Assembly: GCA_026874595.1 (NCBI GenBank)
Contig: CM049313.1
Location: forward strand, 48,903,659 to 48,967,658
Direction of reading: 5' to 3'
DNA: 64,000 nt
Origin: Sipunculus nudus
Lineage: Eukaryota; Annelida; Sipuncula; Golfingiida; Sipunculidae
In this document: piece by piece, positions 48,877-61,828 of the stretch
How the letters are laid out: every line of letters starts with the position of its first letter
How positions within the stretch are numbered: the first letter of the stretch is position 1
Notes under the pieces: model-generated
Seen by the model: the letters and a program-made list of their open reading frames with translations, nothing else
The model's database searches: none
Told to the model about the DNA's origin: nothing
Program-made: the position numbers and the translations under genes

Positions 48877-49347
48877 TTAGAATTCAGCAGTTTGCTTCAC
48901 CTGATGTTCCCTAGCCAATAGCAGACGGAACAATTCTAGCTGTGCTCGTATGAATGCTGTCAGGTGTTGTTGGTTTCCATGGCAACATTTCTGTATCCAA
49001 GCAGCCAGTGTGGGCAGATGGACTATTTTTTCATCCCACATGAATTGTAGTGTATTGATTTGACTGGCATGCTTTGTATGTCGGCCTGAGGACAGATGTA
49101 CCCAAGTGCTTCCCTGTACACATGTGTTCCTGGCTGCTTCTAGGAATATTGGACCAGACCATGTGGCCGACCTGGAGATAACATCTGGCCATGCTGTGAC
49201 TGTACTACAGAACCTTTTGTAGTACGAGATTATACACTGCTGTGTATTTCTTAATCTAATAAGTTCATCTAACACACTGATGAATTGATAAACAGTATAT
49301 TTAGAAGGAAATAAATCAATTTCCTGTATATGTTTTTTAAGGTTTTC
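48877..49347 (-). CDS. Terminal exon of an unidentified minus-strand gene
   Basis: Acceptor TATAACAG precedes 49347; two bases complete a split codon and then about 155 codons stay open to TAA (48879-48877). AATAAA overlaps just past the stop (48876-48871), a plausible poly(A) signal. The protein is mixed-composition and helical, for example KHIQEIDLFPSKYTVYQFIS and HLTAFIRAQLELFRLLLARE, with several Cys and Trp (WIQKCCHGNQQH). Amino-acid use looks genuinely coding and unlike the AT-driven frames around it. I do not recognise the family. No membrane segment or zinc-finger spacing is evident. Confidence 0.6.
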   Translation of the reverse strand, partial: ENLKKHIQEIDLFPSKYTVYQFISVLDELIRLRNTQQCIISYYKRFCSTVTAWPDVISRSATWSGPIFLEAARNTCVQGSTWVHLSSGRHTKHASQINTLQFMWDEKIVHLPTLAAWIQKCCHGNQQHLTAFIRAQLELFRLLLAREHQVKQTAEF

Positions 49348-49879
49348 TGTTATATTTTATTGTTAAATGGATACATCTTACATATATGCTTCCAAACCTT
49401 TCTCTCTCTCAGTTGGTTAGACACAAAAATACAAGACACATGTAATATAACATTCATTTCCTTCTTCCTGTTACTATGTACATACATACATGAGACAATA
49501 ATTTTGTGTCCTAAATGGTATATCATTTGTTCATGAAAGCATAGTAGGTTGTTACACCATAAATTAATTATGTTGTATGGGCGTGCACATTTGTGAGTCA
49601 GCATATGGGCGTCCTTTCGTGAAATATAATATCTCTTAATTAATCAGGTATATATATGTCTCGGCTTTAAATAAATTCTTAAGTATGATTTCATTTGTTC
49701 TACAAATTGGGCTTTTCAAGTATTTTTTTTTCAGCAGTTATGTGTAACTGCATTATTTTCTATAATAACCATAACCAGTAGTAAAAATACAGGAACCAAT
49801 AACTGTTCAGATTTATTTCAGGTTTGGGAATTATTCTGATATTGTAGGTAATATCTAGATCAGTTTACATTTTTATGTA

Positions 49880-50101
49880 TTAGCCAAATGTTTCAATATT
49901 TACTACAGAGAAGGTATGCCTTAGGTTTATGCTTTTAGTCATAACTTGCACTAAATATGGCATATTTGCAATATGATTGACTTGAGAGAATCCAGCCCAG
50001 TAGAGAGTGAAGGTGCCAATCTCAGGTTGGCTTGAATGACACCTGGTTGTTAATGGAAAGGTTAATGTTAATTTCATGAAGTCACACATTGAGATGGGCA
50101 T
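49880..50101 (-). other. Open minus frame upstream of the terminal exon, possible exon
   Basis: A 73-codon frame includes SSQPEIGTFTLYWAGFSQVN. An acceptor-like CATTAACAACCAG lies at about 50042, but no good donor follows. It may be an exon of the gene ending at 48877 or chance. Confidence 0.22.
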
Positions 50102-50104
50102 AAT

Positions 50105-52659
50105 TTATATTGTTCTTACCTGTCTTATCATCTCTGGAAACTTGGAAGAGCATGTAAAACCAACTTACCAATTACCTTCAAAGAGAACATAAAACACAAA
50201 AGAAGTACATTTTTATTAAAACAAAAATAGGGTCAATATATGTGACTGTTCAGGTAGGCTATGCCAGTAGTCATATATGAAGGTACGCAATATAGTGGGT
50301 GAATACGCATAATCAGCTGGACCTGGGCACTGAGGTGTGTGAGTCAGTCTTCCAGTTGTAGTATGGACCAGTAAACTCTGCAGTGATCCATGCTTTGGGA
50401 GTTGGTGAACTGTAGCAAGGTCGTAGGTGGAACCTTGATTAACTCACATTGTTTGGTTGACTCATTTTAAGAACTGTTGGGTCAATAAAATATTAACAGA
50501 CATGACAATGCATGTATAATTTATGTGAGTTAGGATATTTTATGTCAGCCTTGAGGATCAGGGCAACTATGGTTTGATTTCATATCTGTACCTGTGTAAT
50601 GCTTGCCTGTACTTGCCACCCATATATACTTGGGGGAAAAATCATGGACAGTGTTTAATTGGGCAAGTGGAATATGGAGCTATAAATTAACATCATAAAT
50701 GGTGAAACAAGTGCCAGCTCCCCCTCAAATAAATTTTTAGCCATAAATTTAGCCACATTAATTTTATTTTAGCCACATTCCTGTTTTTTTTAGTCCCAAT
50801 ATTAATTTAGTTCAGAATTGTCGTTTTTGTCCGATAATTGTATTACCCAGTCATGAAATATAGAAAATCTATTTATTCATTGAATTATACTGTATTTCAT
50901 AGTAACATTTATAGTGATGTTAGTGACCAGAAAGTAACAGTTATTCCTTAGTCTGCCATATTCTCCAAAATCATGTCTTTAAGTCCTATATATGCAATTT
51001 TTGGTAATTCGCCAATAATTTAGTCACTTGATATTTTGGTTGAACTTTAGTTTTTGGCTAAAGGTAACCGAAGGCACATGGGGCTGCCCAAATTGGTCTT
51101 ACCTCATTGGTCAACTTTAAATTATCTCATTAGACAATTGTTTTTTTAGCCAGGTTCCACTGTACATGGCATATTTATACAGTAAGAGGAGCAGTGATTT
51201 AAATGATTCTCTGTTGCCAAATAACCCAAATATGATATGGAAGGCGGACAATTTACAGTTCACACAGATTCTAAGATAACACCTATTTAGTATCAGGAAG
51301 TATAACATTTGGAATTCATGTATACACTACATGTTATTTTGAGCATGGTTTTTGGGGAAATCTTATATTTTCTCTTTACAATAAATACTGATAGTAACCC
51401 AAAAGGAATTAGAAATCAAAAGAGAAAAGTTTCCAAGGAAACTACAGGATGATGTTGTGAAGGGTATAAATAGTGGTTTTCTTTTGAAGGATCCCAAAGC
51501 ATTTTGAGCATAATCTTATAATTATAAGTTATATTTGCATATAAATTTATGAGGTAGCCACACAATACATGCTGGTGCATAGACATATTTAAGTGTACAT
51601 GTATACATGTACTATTTGAACCACACATGTACTTTTATGTGAATAGTATTGATATTTGATCAGTTACATCAGATATATAAAACTCAACCACAAATACTAT
51701 AGACTCTCAAACTCAAGTACAAATGTACCAATTTCACTGTATTTAAATACAGATTTATGCAAACACATGTGACCTAAACCCTGATGTGAACATTAATATT
51801 ATCAACTCTTTTGTTGAGGTTAAAACATTGTAAAAAAGCAAATCACACATTTATTTAAATTCATTGTATGATACATAATTTTATTTAATAAACAATATAT
51901 TTCTGTTTGGTCTCAAAACAAGGCCAGAAGATAGAGACTTGGACCATTTTGCTTTGAGACCAAGACTGAGACCAGAACAAAAATTGGTCTTGAAACCTAT
52001 ATCAGTGTTAAATCATCTGTGTATGCCATTATAAGTGTCCTGACCATCCTTTAACCAGAAACATTACAATAACACCTGTGTTCAAAGAACACAAGCTATG
52101 AATACCTATCCAAAGGCCAAGGTAATTAATCTGAAAGTTTGAATAATTACTATATAATTGGAATTTCTACTGAATATGAGTAGTCATAACAGAGCATGTG
52201 TGAATGCAAGAACATGGTTATTACAATCTTTCTTATATGGACTCCCCTCTGTGCCAAGCCAGAGCTGGAAAATGTCCTCAATTTAGTCAACCAAATAACT
52301 AACAAATGTGCAGGCAGTGTTTGATGTCACTGAGCTGTAATACCTTTTAAGTCTCTGTTACCTGGTCACTATGTATATTCTGTCACAGGGTATGATTTTG
52401 CATACAAATTTTCATGAAGTACTTTGTGACCAAACTCGCTTTCACTAGTGCATAACTGTGAAAGTCCTCCCATGATTAAGGCCAGCTGGCCAACAATGTA
52501 TTATAATTCCATCATCCACTTTCACATTTGAATCTTATAGTGAGTGTGCATTCATATGTTCCCATATATTTAATGCCAGATTTCTTACCAAAAAAAAATC
52601 TTGGTTTTTCTAACTCCATTTAAATAGTATTAACAATAAAATTTGAGTATGACTCCATG

Positions 52660-52660
<1 letters not shown>
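50105..52660. other. AT-rich sequence, no gene supported
   Basis: A frame on the minus strand at about 50450-50350 reads sensibly for some 40 codons but ends without splice signals. The rest holds no clear repeats or exons. Confidence 0.35.

Positions 52661-52665
<5 letters not shown>

Positions 52666-52748
<83 letters not shown>
52666..52748. repeat. (TA)n microsatellite
   Basis: TA run of about 80 bases. Confidence 0.95.
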
Positions 52749-52751
<3 letters not shown>

Positions 52752-52924
52752 CATATTTTTTTAAGTAACTTAAAACTTACAGCATCACAGCAAACAATGT
52801 CTCGGTGGAAGTTGTGGCGAATATGATAATATCAAGCCGTAAAGACAACAAACAATAAAAGAGCAAATGTGTTTCTTTATAGGTTGGTCAGGTGTGTTGT
52901 GACATGGTCACAGAGAAAAAAAAC

Positions 52925-53620
52925 TGGCATGTGTTAACATTCACCTTGTGAGCAGGATTTCTCAAAAAGGATTTACCGTAGGAATTTTGTTTCTTTGGTG
53001 CTGATGTATATTAACAAAATCTCGGTCATGTTCTAAGATTGGTGACCTTGACTTATTTCAACATTTCAGAGCTAATTATAGGAAAAAACTGGTATGTGTT
53101 AACATTAACCTAGTGAACAAGATATCTCAAAAAGGATTTACAGCAGGAATTATTTTTCTTTGGTGCTGATGTATATTAACAAAATCTTAGTTAAGTTCAA
53201 AGATGGGTGACCTTGACATATTTTTTGGCGTTTTAGAGCGAATTATAGAAAAAGACTTAGAAGCTTATTTCTCAGGAACCACTATGTGGATTGTTATGAA
53301 ACATGCTATGATTATTGGCACTGATGGTCTGTAACTGCTGCAGGAGTTTGGGTGTGCAACCTGGAATTTCTTATTTTAAAAGAATTTATATTGGATTTTT
53401 CAATTTTGGTCTTGTGAGTGAAATATCTCCAAAAATATATAACAAAGGAATTTCATTTCTTCGGTGCTGATACATTTCAACAAAATCTCTGGCAAGTTTG
53501 AAGATGGATGACCTTGACCTATTTCTCAAGGTCACAGAGCTTATAATAGAAAAAAAAACTTTGGAGCTTATTTCTCAGGAACCACTGGATAGATTGTTTT
53601 GGAATGAAGAATGGTCATTG
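52925..53620 (+). repeat. Tandem array with GGTGCTGAT..ACAAAATCT units
   Basis: Units of about 170 bp start near 52930 and 53095, and a longer one near 53260. TTTGGTGCTGATGTATATTA recurs at about 52997 and 53160, with a variant at 53461. CTTATTTCTCAGGAACCACT recurs at about 53265 and 53565, and each unit ends in GGTGACCTTGAC or a variant. Confidence 0.65.
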
Positions 53621-53791
53621 GCCTTGTTGACCTCTTAAGTGCGGCATGACTTACAAAGACTCAGGCCTGACATACAAAGTTACTACTGGTATATACCTCT
53701 CTAGTTCCAATACACAACTTGAACAAGTGATATATGTACAGATATACATCCATGTGAGAACAAATGTTTCATGAATACTTGTTACTGTTAC

Positions 53792-53899
53792 CTCCCCAAA
53801 AATACTGCTCTTTTTGCTGAGGGCTTTTGTCAGCTTTTGCTGATTTTCTAGTTTTCTTTTGTTTCTGCAGTTATGGCTGTGGTCCCCAGATGGCACCAC
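53792..53899 (-). CDS. Possible internal exon, unidentified
   Basis: The segment has 108 bases (36 codons), acceptor TATATTCAAG and donor GTAACAGT, and is in phase 0 at both ends. It reads SHNCRNKRKLENQQKLTKAL followed by a Ser/Lys-rich tail ending SSIFGE, a charged helix. The acceptor's pyrimidine tract is weak. It may belong to the gene ending at 48877, but its phase needs at least one further exon between them. Confidence 0.4.
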
Positions 53900-54435
53900 C
53901 TTGAATATACCGGTAGTAATTATATATATTTTGTATATAACATAGAAGTCATCAGGGCAGAGTTTATCGTTCACTGTCACGTGATTATGTGAAGTTGATT
54001 TATTGTATTTGTTATCCTCTGACCAATTAGGTCTGTGTACAGAAGGGTCCTCTGGTGTCTATAAAAATCATATCTTGCTGATTACAGGGTATACACTGAA
54101 TCTATTGGCACCTGTTCATGAATTTAGAATTTAAAATCAGCAATACTAAATATATAAATAAAAAAAAAATAAGCCTTTCATGTACATATGTCCTGTGAGG
54201 CTCCAGAACCTGCTAGACAAATATGATCTAGGTATGGAAATTACATTTCTAGCAAGATGTCATATTTACAGTGTTTTATTTTTTTAAGATCTTATGTAAC
54301 ACAAGGGACAGATAAAAGGGATACTGAAATATAACATGAAGAATAAGAAGATGAGACTATTACACTGTTTCTGTTTAAAATCCATTTTTGCTTTTAATTT
54401 ATATGAATAATATGTGCTTATATATATATATATAT

Positions 54436-55431
54436 CGAGGCCCAGATTAGAATCTGGCCCAATTTAAAACTGGGGCAGCAGAGATCAAAATTTTTATTTT
54501 GACTGGCCCGGATCAAAATTCTAATCTGGGCCAGTCCAGTTTTAAACTGGGCCAGCCCAGATTAAAATTATGATTTAGGCCAGTCCAGATTACAATCCTG
54601 TGGTCTGGTCAAATCTGGTCCGGACTGATTTTAAACTGGGCCAGCCAAGATTAGATGTTGATCTGGGCCTGTCAAGTTAACAGTCCTGTGATGGACCTGA
54701 TTTTAAACTAGGCCAGCCCAGATCAGAATCTTAATCCACTCCTAGGCTGGCTTCAATTGTACACTATGTTTACCTAGCTGGCCTTTAATCAATTCAAAGA
54801 TTTTGTAAAACATTGTAAGTGCATAATAATTCATATTTTATGAATTTATTTCATATTCTATGAAAATATCATTAGTTGGACTTCTGTCATATTATTTTGT
54901 AATTTACCTCTTATGTGAAATGTCTTTTATACATATAAAATATGATTATAGATAGAAAATATAATTATAAAATAATCATGTTAAACATTGGTATTTTACA
55001 GCTATAAACTACAAATATAGCTTGCAGAACATGTGCATTAATTCAACAAACTAAATAAAAATTTAGTAAATAATTATTAATATATATGTTACTCAATGTT
55101 TTATTTAAAGTTATTTATCATTTATCATACATTGGGGTTTTAGGTCTGTGATATCCCCCCCCCCCCCAAGTCACCAATTAAAAAATTTGCACATATTGAA
55201 ACTTTGGACCTAGAACTTATAACATACTACATATTAAGGAAAGAAGGCCCTGAAACATCTATTAAGATACCTGAACTCAAGTCATTGAAATTAGGTGACT
55301 GAAATTTAGCAAACAGAAAAATATATATTATATATTAAAAATGTATTATAATTGATCTGGGCCGGACCAAATCAAAATTTTGATCTGGGCTAGCCCAGTT
55401 TTAAATCTGCCTGGATTCTAATTTCACCTGT

Positions 55432-55433
<2 letters not shown>
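54436..55433. mobile_element. 998-bp element inserted in a (TA)n tract
   Basis: TA runs flank both sides (54420-54435 and 55434-55518). The ends are inverted versions of each other: GATTAGAATCTGGCCC near the left and, inverted, AATTAGAATCCAGGCAG at the right, both followed inward by TTTAAAACTGGGC and CAGATCAAAATTTT. Between 54440 and 54730 a GGGCCAGCCCAGATTAAAAT-type unit repeats about eight times in either orientation. A poly-C tract lies at 55157-55168. Confidence 0.65.

Positions 55434-55518
<85 letters not shown>
55434..55518. repeat. (TA)n microsatellite
   Basis: TA run continuing to the right of the inserted element. Confidence 0.95.
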
Positions 55519-55520
<2 letters not shown>

Positions 55521-55876
55521 TTAAATATGTTGACTGATTGACTGTTCTCTGAAAGATTAACATACAGGTTGCCGAATATTTTAAATGATATTACTTGATT
55601 ATATATTTTTTATGAGCTGTGGTTATTATTTTTCTTGGTTATTTCATTAGGGATTTTGGGAATCCAGTATTAGAGGTTGCTCACTCTCAAATCCAGGCTT
55701 CAATTTAAAAAAAATAGCAAGACAGCTTATTAAGTTAATTTAATTTTTTAGAAAGCTTCCTGTGTATTTTAATTGATTTGATAAAACTGTTCAGGGTCCT
55801 CCACTTTCAGACTAGCTAAAATTTCATCCAGACTGAATAATCCAGCAGTCCCTGACATTTGTTTACACTGTGGCAG

Positions 55877-56038
55877 GTACACATGTCCTCAGCCACACAG
55901 ATGCCATTGATCACAAGCCACCTCATGGGTGGTGTGATACTCAACCCCAGGAAGTTCCCCTAGTCATCCCATTGGTCCAAACTGCTCTCCCCACCAACTC
56001 CATTGACCAATCAGCTGTGTGCACCCAGCTGGGTACAG
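55877..56038 (+). CDS. Internal exon of an unidentified plus-strand gene (exon A)
   Basis: The exon has 162 bases, acceptor TGTGGCAG and donor GTATTGG. It begins with the last two bases of a codon and ends with the first base of one. The peptide includes DHKPPHGWCDTQPQEVPLVI and TNSIDQSAVCTQLGT, a composition rich in Pro, Gln and His that is unlike noise from AT-rich DNA. The frame would otherwise run to TAA at 56098. I recognise no family. Confidence 0.5.
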
Positions 56039-56245
56039 GTATTGGATACAACTCAGCATGGGATCTGCATGCATTATCTCAGTTATTTAGTCCTCTTTAA
56101 TTATTTGGTAATTATTTGTACCAGAAGCACAGAGGGCGATGTCTTGGAGAAATTGGTATATATCTACAAAAAAAAAAAAAATCATCAATGATCATTTAAT
56201 GTGTTTTTTTCTGAGAGTATAATATCTTATAATTTATTATGAAGG

Positions 56246-56249
<4 letters not shown>

Positions 56250-56309
<60 letters not shown>

Positions 56310-56353
56310 TATATATATATATATATACATTATATATATATATATATATATAT
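56250..56353. repeat. Interrupted (TA)n microsatellite
   Basis: Two or three long TA runs are separated by TACATTATATA. Confidence 0.95.
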
Positions 56354-57003
56354 GTGTGTTATTATCGTGATTTATGATCCCATATTATTATATTGGACTG
56401 GCAGATTCATGCGGTATGTGTTGCAGTGGAAAGGCCATGGCATGGTCACATATCATTATCAGAAAGTTGTTTATAAATTATAATTTATATGTTCATGCAC
56501 TGCACTACCAATTGTTTATGTTTATTGTATTAAGATATTGTAGGCATGTACATGTCACAATAATAAACAAGTTATCTTAGAACTTTCTTCTTCTTCAACT
56601 GAGCAACCTATATAGTTGATTGTCCCAGTATAAGGCCTTTTTTGCATTCAGGAAACATTAGCAATAGATACCATAGATAAACACAATATTACCCATGTAT
56701 AAACATAACACACATGTATGACACACAAACTAGAAATTAACCCAAATTTGTTCTTATTACATGACCAGAAGTGTTTAAAGGTATTACATTACTGCTCATG
56801 ACTCTGAATTCTACTTAATGAACCTATGCCCTAGGGTTTTATAACAACAGCCCATGTAATTTTATATCCTCTGCTGCATCAGATATCCATGTTGCTGCAG
56901 CTAGTCTCATAAACTGGTCAGTCAGTCTAAGAGGGAGATACATCAATTAGCTACTGGCAGGAAACACTTCTTGAAGTGTCTAGGAAGCCATAACCAATTT
57001 CAG

Positions 57004-57103
57004 CAGAGAGATTGTCAGTTGTTTATGATCTGGGGAAGAGAGACACTGTTGAGGTAATTTTGCAGATTGAAGCTACAAAACTGATCCTTGACAGGTTTAA
57101 GAG
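57004..57103 (+). CDS. Internal exon of the same plus-strand gene (exon B)
   Basis: Acceptor CCAATTTCAG ends at 57003. The exon begins with two bases, which exactly completes the split codon left by exon A. It then reads ERLSVVYDLGKRDTVEVILQ and a helix ending LILDRFK, with donor GTATTT at 57104. An alternative donor (GAG/GTAATT, 57055) would halve it. A TAA lies in frame just before the acceptor, so the reading only makes sense if spliced. The next exon is uncertain; 57318-57359 (DPSLVYDSYKKSG) reads well but in a phase that does not match. Confidence 0.5.
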
Positions 57104-57495
57104 GTATTTTTATTAGGATCACCATTAAAATATGGCATTGTTTATATCAAATAATTTATATACCTTGCTTAACAAAAATATTTAATGTACATAGGTTGTG
57201 AAAAGCTTGGTGGTCTGTACATTTAGATCCTGATATCAGTGTTGTTCAGTATTACAGAATGCTTAAAAATATCAGTACTTGGGTTAATTTAACACAGATT
57301 ATACTGTTTTTTTTTAGTTTAAGGATCCATCACTGGTGTATGACAGTTACAAGAAGTCTGGTTTGTTTTATTTTAAATATCATTATATTATTGTCCAGCT
57401 TTTACTCTGATTTTGGGAGTTTTAGTTAATACTTTCAGTGAAGCCATCTTTAGATTTCATACACGTGCCATAGAAGGGACATTCAGATAACTGTA

Positions 57496-58468
57496 TCCAC
57501 CAAAACAAAGTTTTGCAGATACTATGTTTTTGACCGGGTTCAGCGGCCACCTCCTCATAAGTTTTTGGAGAACTCCTCTGAGACTACTGGACTGATTTTT
57601 ACGAAACTCACACACATATCTCGAAAACTGTTTGACCGATCAGGAAAAAGTTTTTGTAAAAATCTAGCCCTTGGATAGCTTTATAACATACACAAAATAT
57701 GGTGGCCCACCTGCAACCATGTTTGCAGTGTCCATCTGTTCGTCTACCTTAGGTTTAAATCACTCATATCTCATAGCAGTGGTTTGATTAATTCACCTGA
57801 AATTTGGCATGTGTATACATCTTTGATAGCTTTCTTGATTTTATGACAGGTGGCACCACCTACATTCACATCCACGCTGCAGACATCCATGCGCCACCTG
57901 CAACCATTTTTGCACAGCGTAGATCTGTTTGTCTGCCGTTGGATTAAATCACTCATATCTCTTCAGTGGTTTGACATATCTGCCTTAAATTTTGCAGGTT
58001 TATACATCCTGGACAGCTTTCTTGATTTTATGACAGGTGGCGCCACCTACATTCTAGTTTACGCTGCAGAAATCGAAGCTCTTATATCGTTAACTGTTGG
58101 ACCAATCGGGCCAAAATTTTGCATGTGTATAGATCTCACATACTAGCTCTTTATCATACACAAAACTGGAGGGGCCACCTGCAACCATTTTTGCACAGCA
58201 TCTGTCCGTATGTCTGCCATGGGCTAAAATCACTCCAATCTCAGTAGTGGTTTGACTTATCTGCCTAAAAATTTTGCAACTTGGACAGCTTATGGATTTT
58301 GTTGTAGGAGTCACAACCTACATACACATTTTGGCTGCAGACATCCATGCTAATATGCAACACACCTCACTCTATTTCCCCTTGCCACTCAATCCATGCC
58401 TCACTTCACCCATTCCACTCTGATAATGGCGGATACATGTAGTCGCTTGTCGACTACCAATATTCTAG
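57496..58468 (+). mobile_element. Helitron-like non-autonomous element, copy 2 (973 bp)
   Basis: The 5' end A/TCCACCAAAAC is followed by the hairpin CAAAACAAAGTTTTG. The interior has three arms of the GGTGGCGCCACC array (palindrome at 58035-58048). The 3' end has a perfect stem-loop GTAGTCGCTTGTCGACTAC (58439-58457), seven bases, then CTAG/T. This is the best-preserved 3' end of the three copies. Confidence 0.6.
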
Positions 58469-58469
58469 T

Positions 58470-61310
58470 TGATAAAACAAATAATCATTAAATTATCAAT
58501 AACCTTGATTTCTCAGTCATATGGTTTTATTAATACATTCTTTATAAGAACAAGTTTTTATTAAAAAAAAAGGCCTTGGGCCCAAAGTTCCTACAAGATA
58601 ATACATCAGTTTTACTCAGTGGTATGAAGGAATGTCAAATAAAAGTAAATAAATAAAGAAATAAAAAATAAAGAAATTACAAACTTTTAAGTTACAATTT
58701 TTTTAAATATATATCCTTAAATTAATAGTGTACATGTATATGTTTTTCTATTTCACATTATTTGATTATTATGGTGGCTTCATACACCAAAAATCATTGA
58801 ACTCATCTTGAATGCATAAGGACTTACAAACATTAACAATTTTTTTAAATATATATCCTAAAATAGTGTACATATATATGAATTTCTGTTTCACATTATA
58901 ATTTATATGATTATTACGAGTGGTATCATACACCAAAAAAACATTGATCTCTTCTTAGCTGCTTAGTTTCACAATAAGTCCCTTGACTAAAGTCTGTGTA
59001 AATGATCATGAATAAAAGTGATGTACACGTGTCAGCTAGGTCCCTAGTCTTTAAAGTAAATTCAGGTTCCAGTCCACAAGTGTAAGTATTCTTAAAATAT
59101 AAGGACATTTATGTCCTTTAAGTTAAGGATGGAAGACAAATAAGTTCAGTCTAGACAGTGTTTACTGAACAATCCACTGAAGTGGTCTGACAGAGATAAG
59201 TATATTAATGTCACTAGATGTCAGATGAACTGAGACAACCATTTATAATCCTGATGAAGGACTGATTCTGGCTTGAGCTGCCCTACCGTGGAATAAAACA
59301 CAAGAAACCAACAGGACATGGCCAGCAAAAAAAAAATCATGGTCAGAATTCCTGGATTAGGACAACTCACCATCCACTTTAAATACAGCCTTTAGATCCT
59401 GTATAAAACAACACAGCCTCTGGTATAGGTCATAAAATATCATACTACATCTCACATGCTCTATGGCTGTCCAATAAACTATCCTGTGTAGTTAACTCTG
59501 GATTCATATCTATAGACTGATATAAAATACAACAGACCATATCATTAAATATATACATGTATACACCAGTCTACGGTAAGTAGCACATAATATTACTCGG
59601 ACTACGAGTCGGAGAAGAGATAACCACCAGTACTAAAGACTGTCCTGACTCTGAAAAAGAGTTGTTCTTTTGAAGATAAAATTTTTGTATTTCTGGTATT
59701 TCCCTCCCCCTCCCCCTTTTCCACATGCTAACACCCACACACTTACAGAGACATTCCTCTCAGCATTGGAAGAAATAACATGTACAGCCAAAATATTATG
59801 GACTTTTCATGTTTCATTATAAATGGAGAGGGGTAATGCCAGCTTCTTAGGCTCTGGGGCTGGTACAGGAATCAAAAGCCGGGAGATTTTTCACAGGCTG
59901 CCCCACCAAGGTTTTGCACTCTGCAGGCTTAATGGCTAGTCATGCCCCATGACAGTGCTTTATTCACAAACATGTGCACCTTTCAGGGTTCCTCTCTGGT
60001 ATGACCCAGCAATAGGGATGAATACACACCCAGGGCACACAGGTTCAGAAGTCACCGGGCCAGGTTTTAAAATGAGAGGAAGTGTGTGATACTGCCTTGT
60101 CAAGTAGTCTGAAACCAGAACGGAATTCTGCAGATGTACATATACTCAATTAATCTAGAATTTAAAAGATGTAGACGGTTACCGCTACAAAAATATATAT
60201 ATATAAATATATAATTTGAGAGAGGTAGGGGAATATATACTAAACATTTAAACCAGTATTTAGCATTAACACATGGGTTATATGGGGGAGGGTACTAGTA
60301 TCAGAAATTGCTCATACCAAGGTCTTCACCAGATTGAGTGATAAGCTCAGTTTGAGCTACTTTAATAGTCAGATAAATGCATCAGTTAATATTTGTACAA
60401 CTAAAGGTTATGTTGGCGGGGGTCATAACATTGAGATAAACCATCAGGCCATCTTGTTGGACTATATTTATACAGTGGTCAGTATAGCACTAGGTATATT
60501 AACCAGGTGCCTGGTTACTTTGTGAAATTTGTCATGTATGTATGACATGTGATAATGATGAAGCTAGGATATTGTATTCAAGTGCATAAAGGTACTTACC
60601 TGGAGAATGTCAGCTCTCTTAAGTTTGTTGATGGATGAATTCAGGAGCTAGCTGTGGTGTGCCCACTGCCCAGGACACTTATTTGTTAATGGTTATACAT
60701 GTGCATGTAACTAAGGTATGTTGATATGATTTAAAATACACAAATATTTCATGGTGAAAAGTAAAATTCGACCTAACATCAACAAATGCGATAATTTACA
60801 TTGTAATATTTAAAAATATTCTAATTTAATGGCTTAGGATGGGGTCTGTTAGACTGTTGAATGGAGGTCCAAGGTTCAAACCTGACCACAGATACTCAAA
60901 CTTAAATTAAGTAAATCCTGATAGAACTACAGAAATTCCCTCTGTCATAATGACAGGTTATGAATTATGGATTTTTCCTTGCTTAAATCTAGGGGGCATA
61001 AAGATAATGTGTGTCCGAATTCAATGGTCACCCATATCACCATTCAACAGGCTGGTCATTGACCTATCTTTTCTTTTTCAAAAAATGTTTTTTTTCTTGT
61101 AGTAATCATATTTCTTCTCCATACAAATTACTATAAGATGACAGAGAAATGGAATATGAATACCTGAATTTTGAATTAAGATGAATGAAATCTTTGATAA
61201 TAATGGGTATCAAGATAAATTGCTATTATCAGTCTTGTTCAAATTTATATGCATGTACAATATTATAAAGGAATTAGAGTGATGACTAATCTAAAGCTTG
61301 GCAAACTGTA
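58470..61310. other. AT-rich sequence, no gene supported
   Basis: It includes a duplicated TTTTTTTAAATATATATCCT segment (58698 and 58841) and a (CTCCCC) run near 59702. No exons can be supported. Confidence 0.4.
60833..60887 (+). repeat. Possible tRNA-derived SINE fragment
   Basis: GGTTCAAACC (60873-60882) resembles a B box, preceded by AGGATGGGGTCTGTTAGACTG. There is no cloverleaf. Confidence 0.25.
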
Positions 61311-61311
61311 C

Positions 61312-61314
<3 letters not shown>

Positions 61315-61398
<84 letters not shown>
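61315..61398. repeat. (TA)n microsatellite
   Basis: TA run of about 84 bases. Confidence 0.95.
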
Positions 61399-61401
<3 letters not shown>

Positions 61402-61828
61402 GTTTATATGCTCTTGTATTCCTTGGTGGAAGAGTAATTTTTATATATTAACATATATACAGCTTTATGCGGTGATTTGTCATTCGGACATGTGACCAAA
61501 TTTATTGAGGTGTTGGGATATGCTTGTTGTTTGAGAGATTTTTAAAGGCAAACTGTGTTTAGTTACTCATTGCTGTGGTTCAACATGCGTGAAACCAAAC
61601 TGAAACAGGTCACATGGCTGGCAGAACACAGTTGAAACTTGAATGATGTATGTTACACCTGAGTGCAGGTCAAGGTTCGAATAATAAGTAACATTGATGA
61701 GATTTTTATTTCTGTTAACAGCAGGAAAGTGTCATTGTACAAGCAGTCCCACACCAAAAAAAAAGTTCTACATGTGTATTCTGGGACTAATCATTAGGAG
61801 TGGGCAGCAGATTTATTCATTTATTGTA

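Noticed and set aside
50345-50455. Minus-strand frame of about 40 codons that reads well
   Set aside because: It ends in a stop without a donor or poly(A) signal nearby and has no clear acceptor. The evidence is too thin to call an exon.
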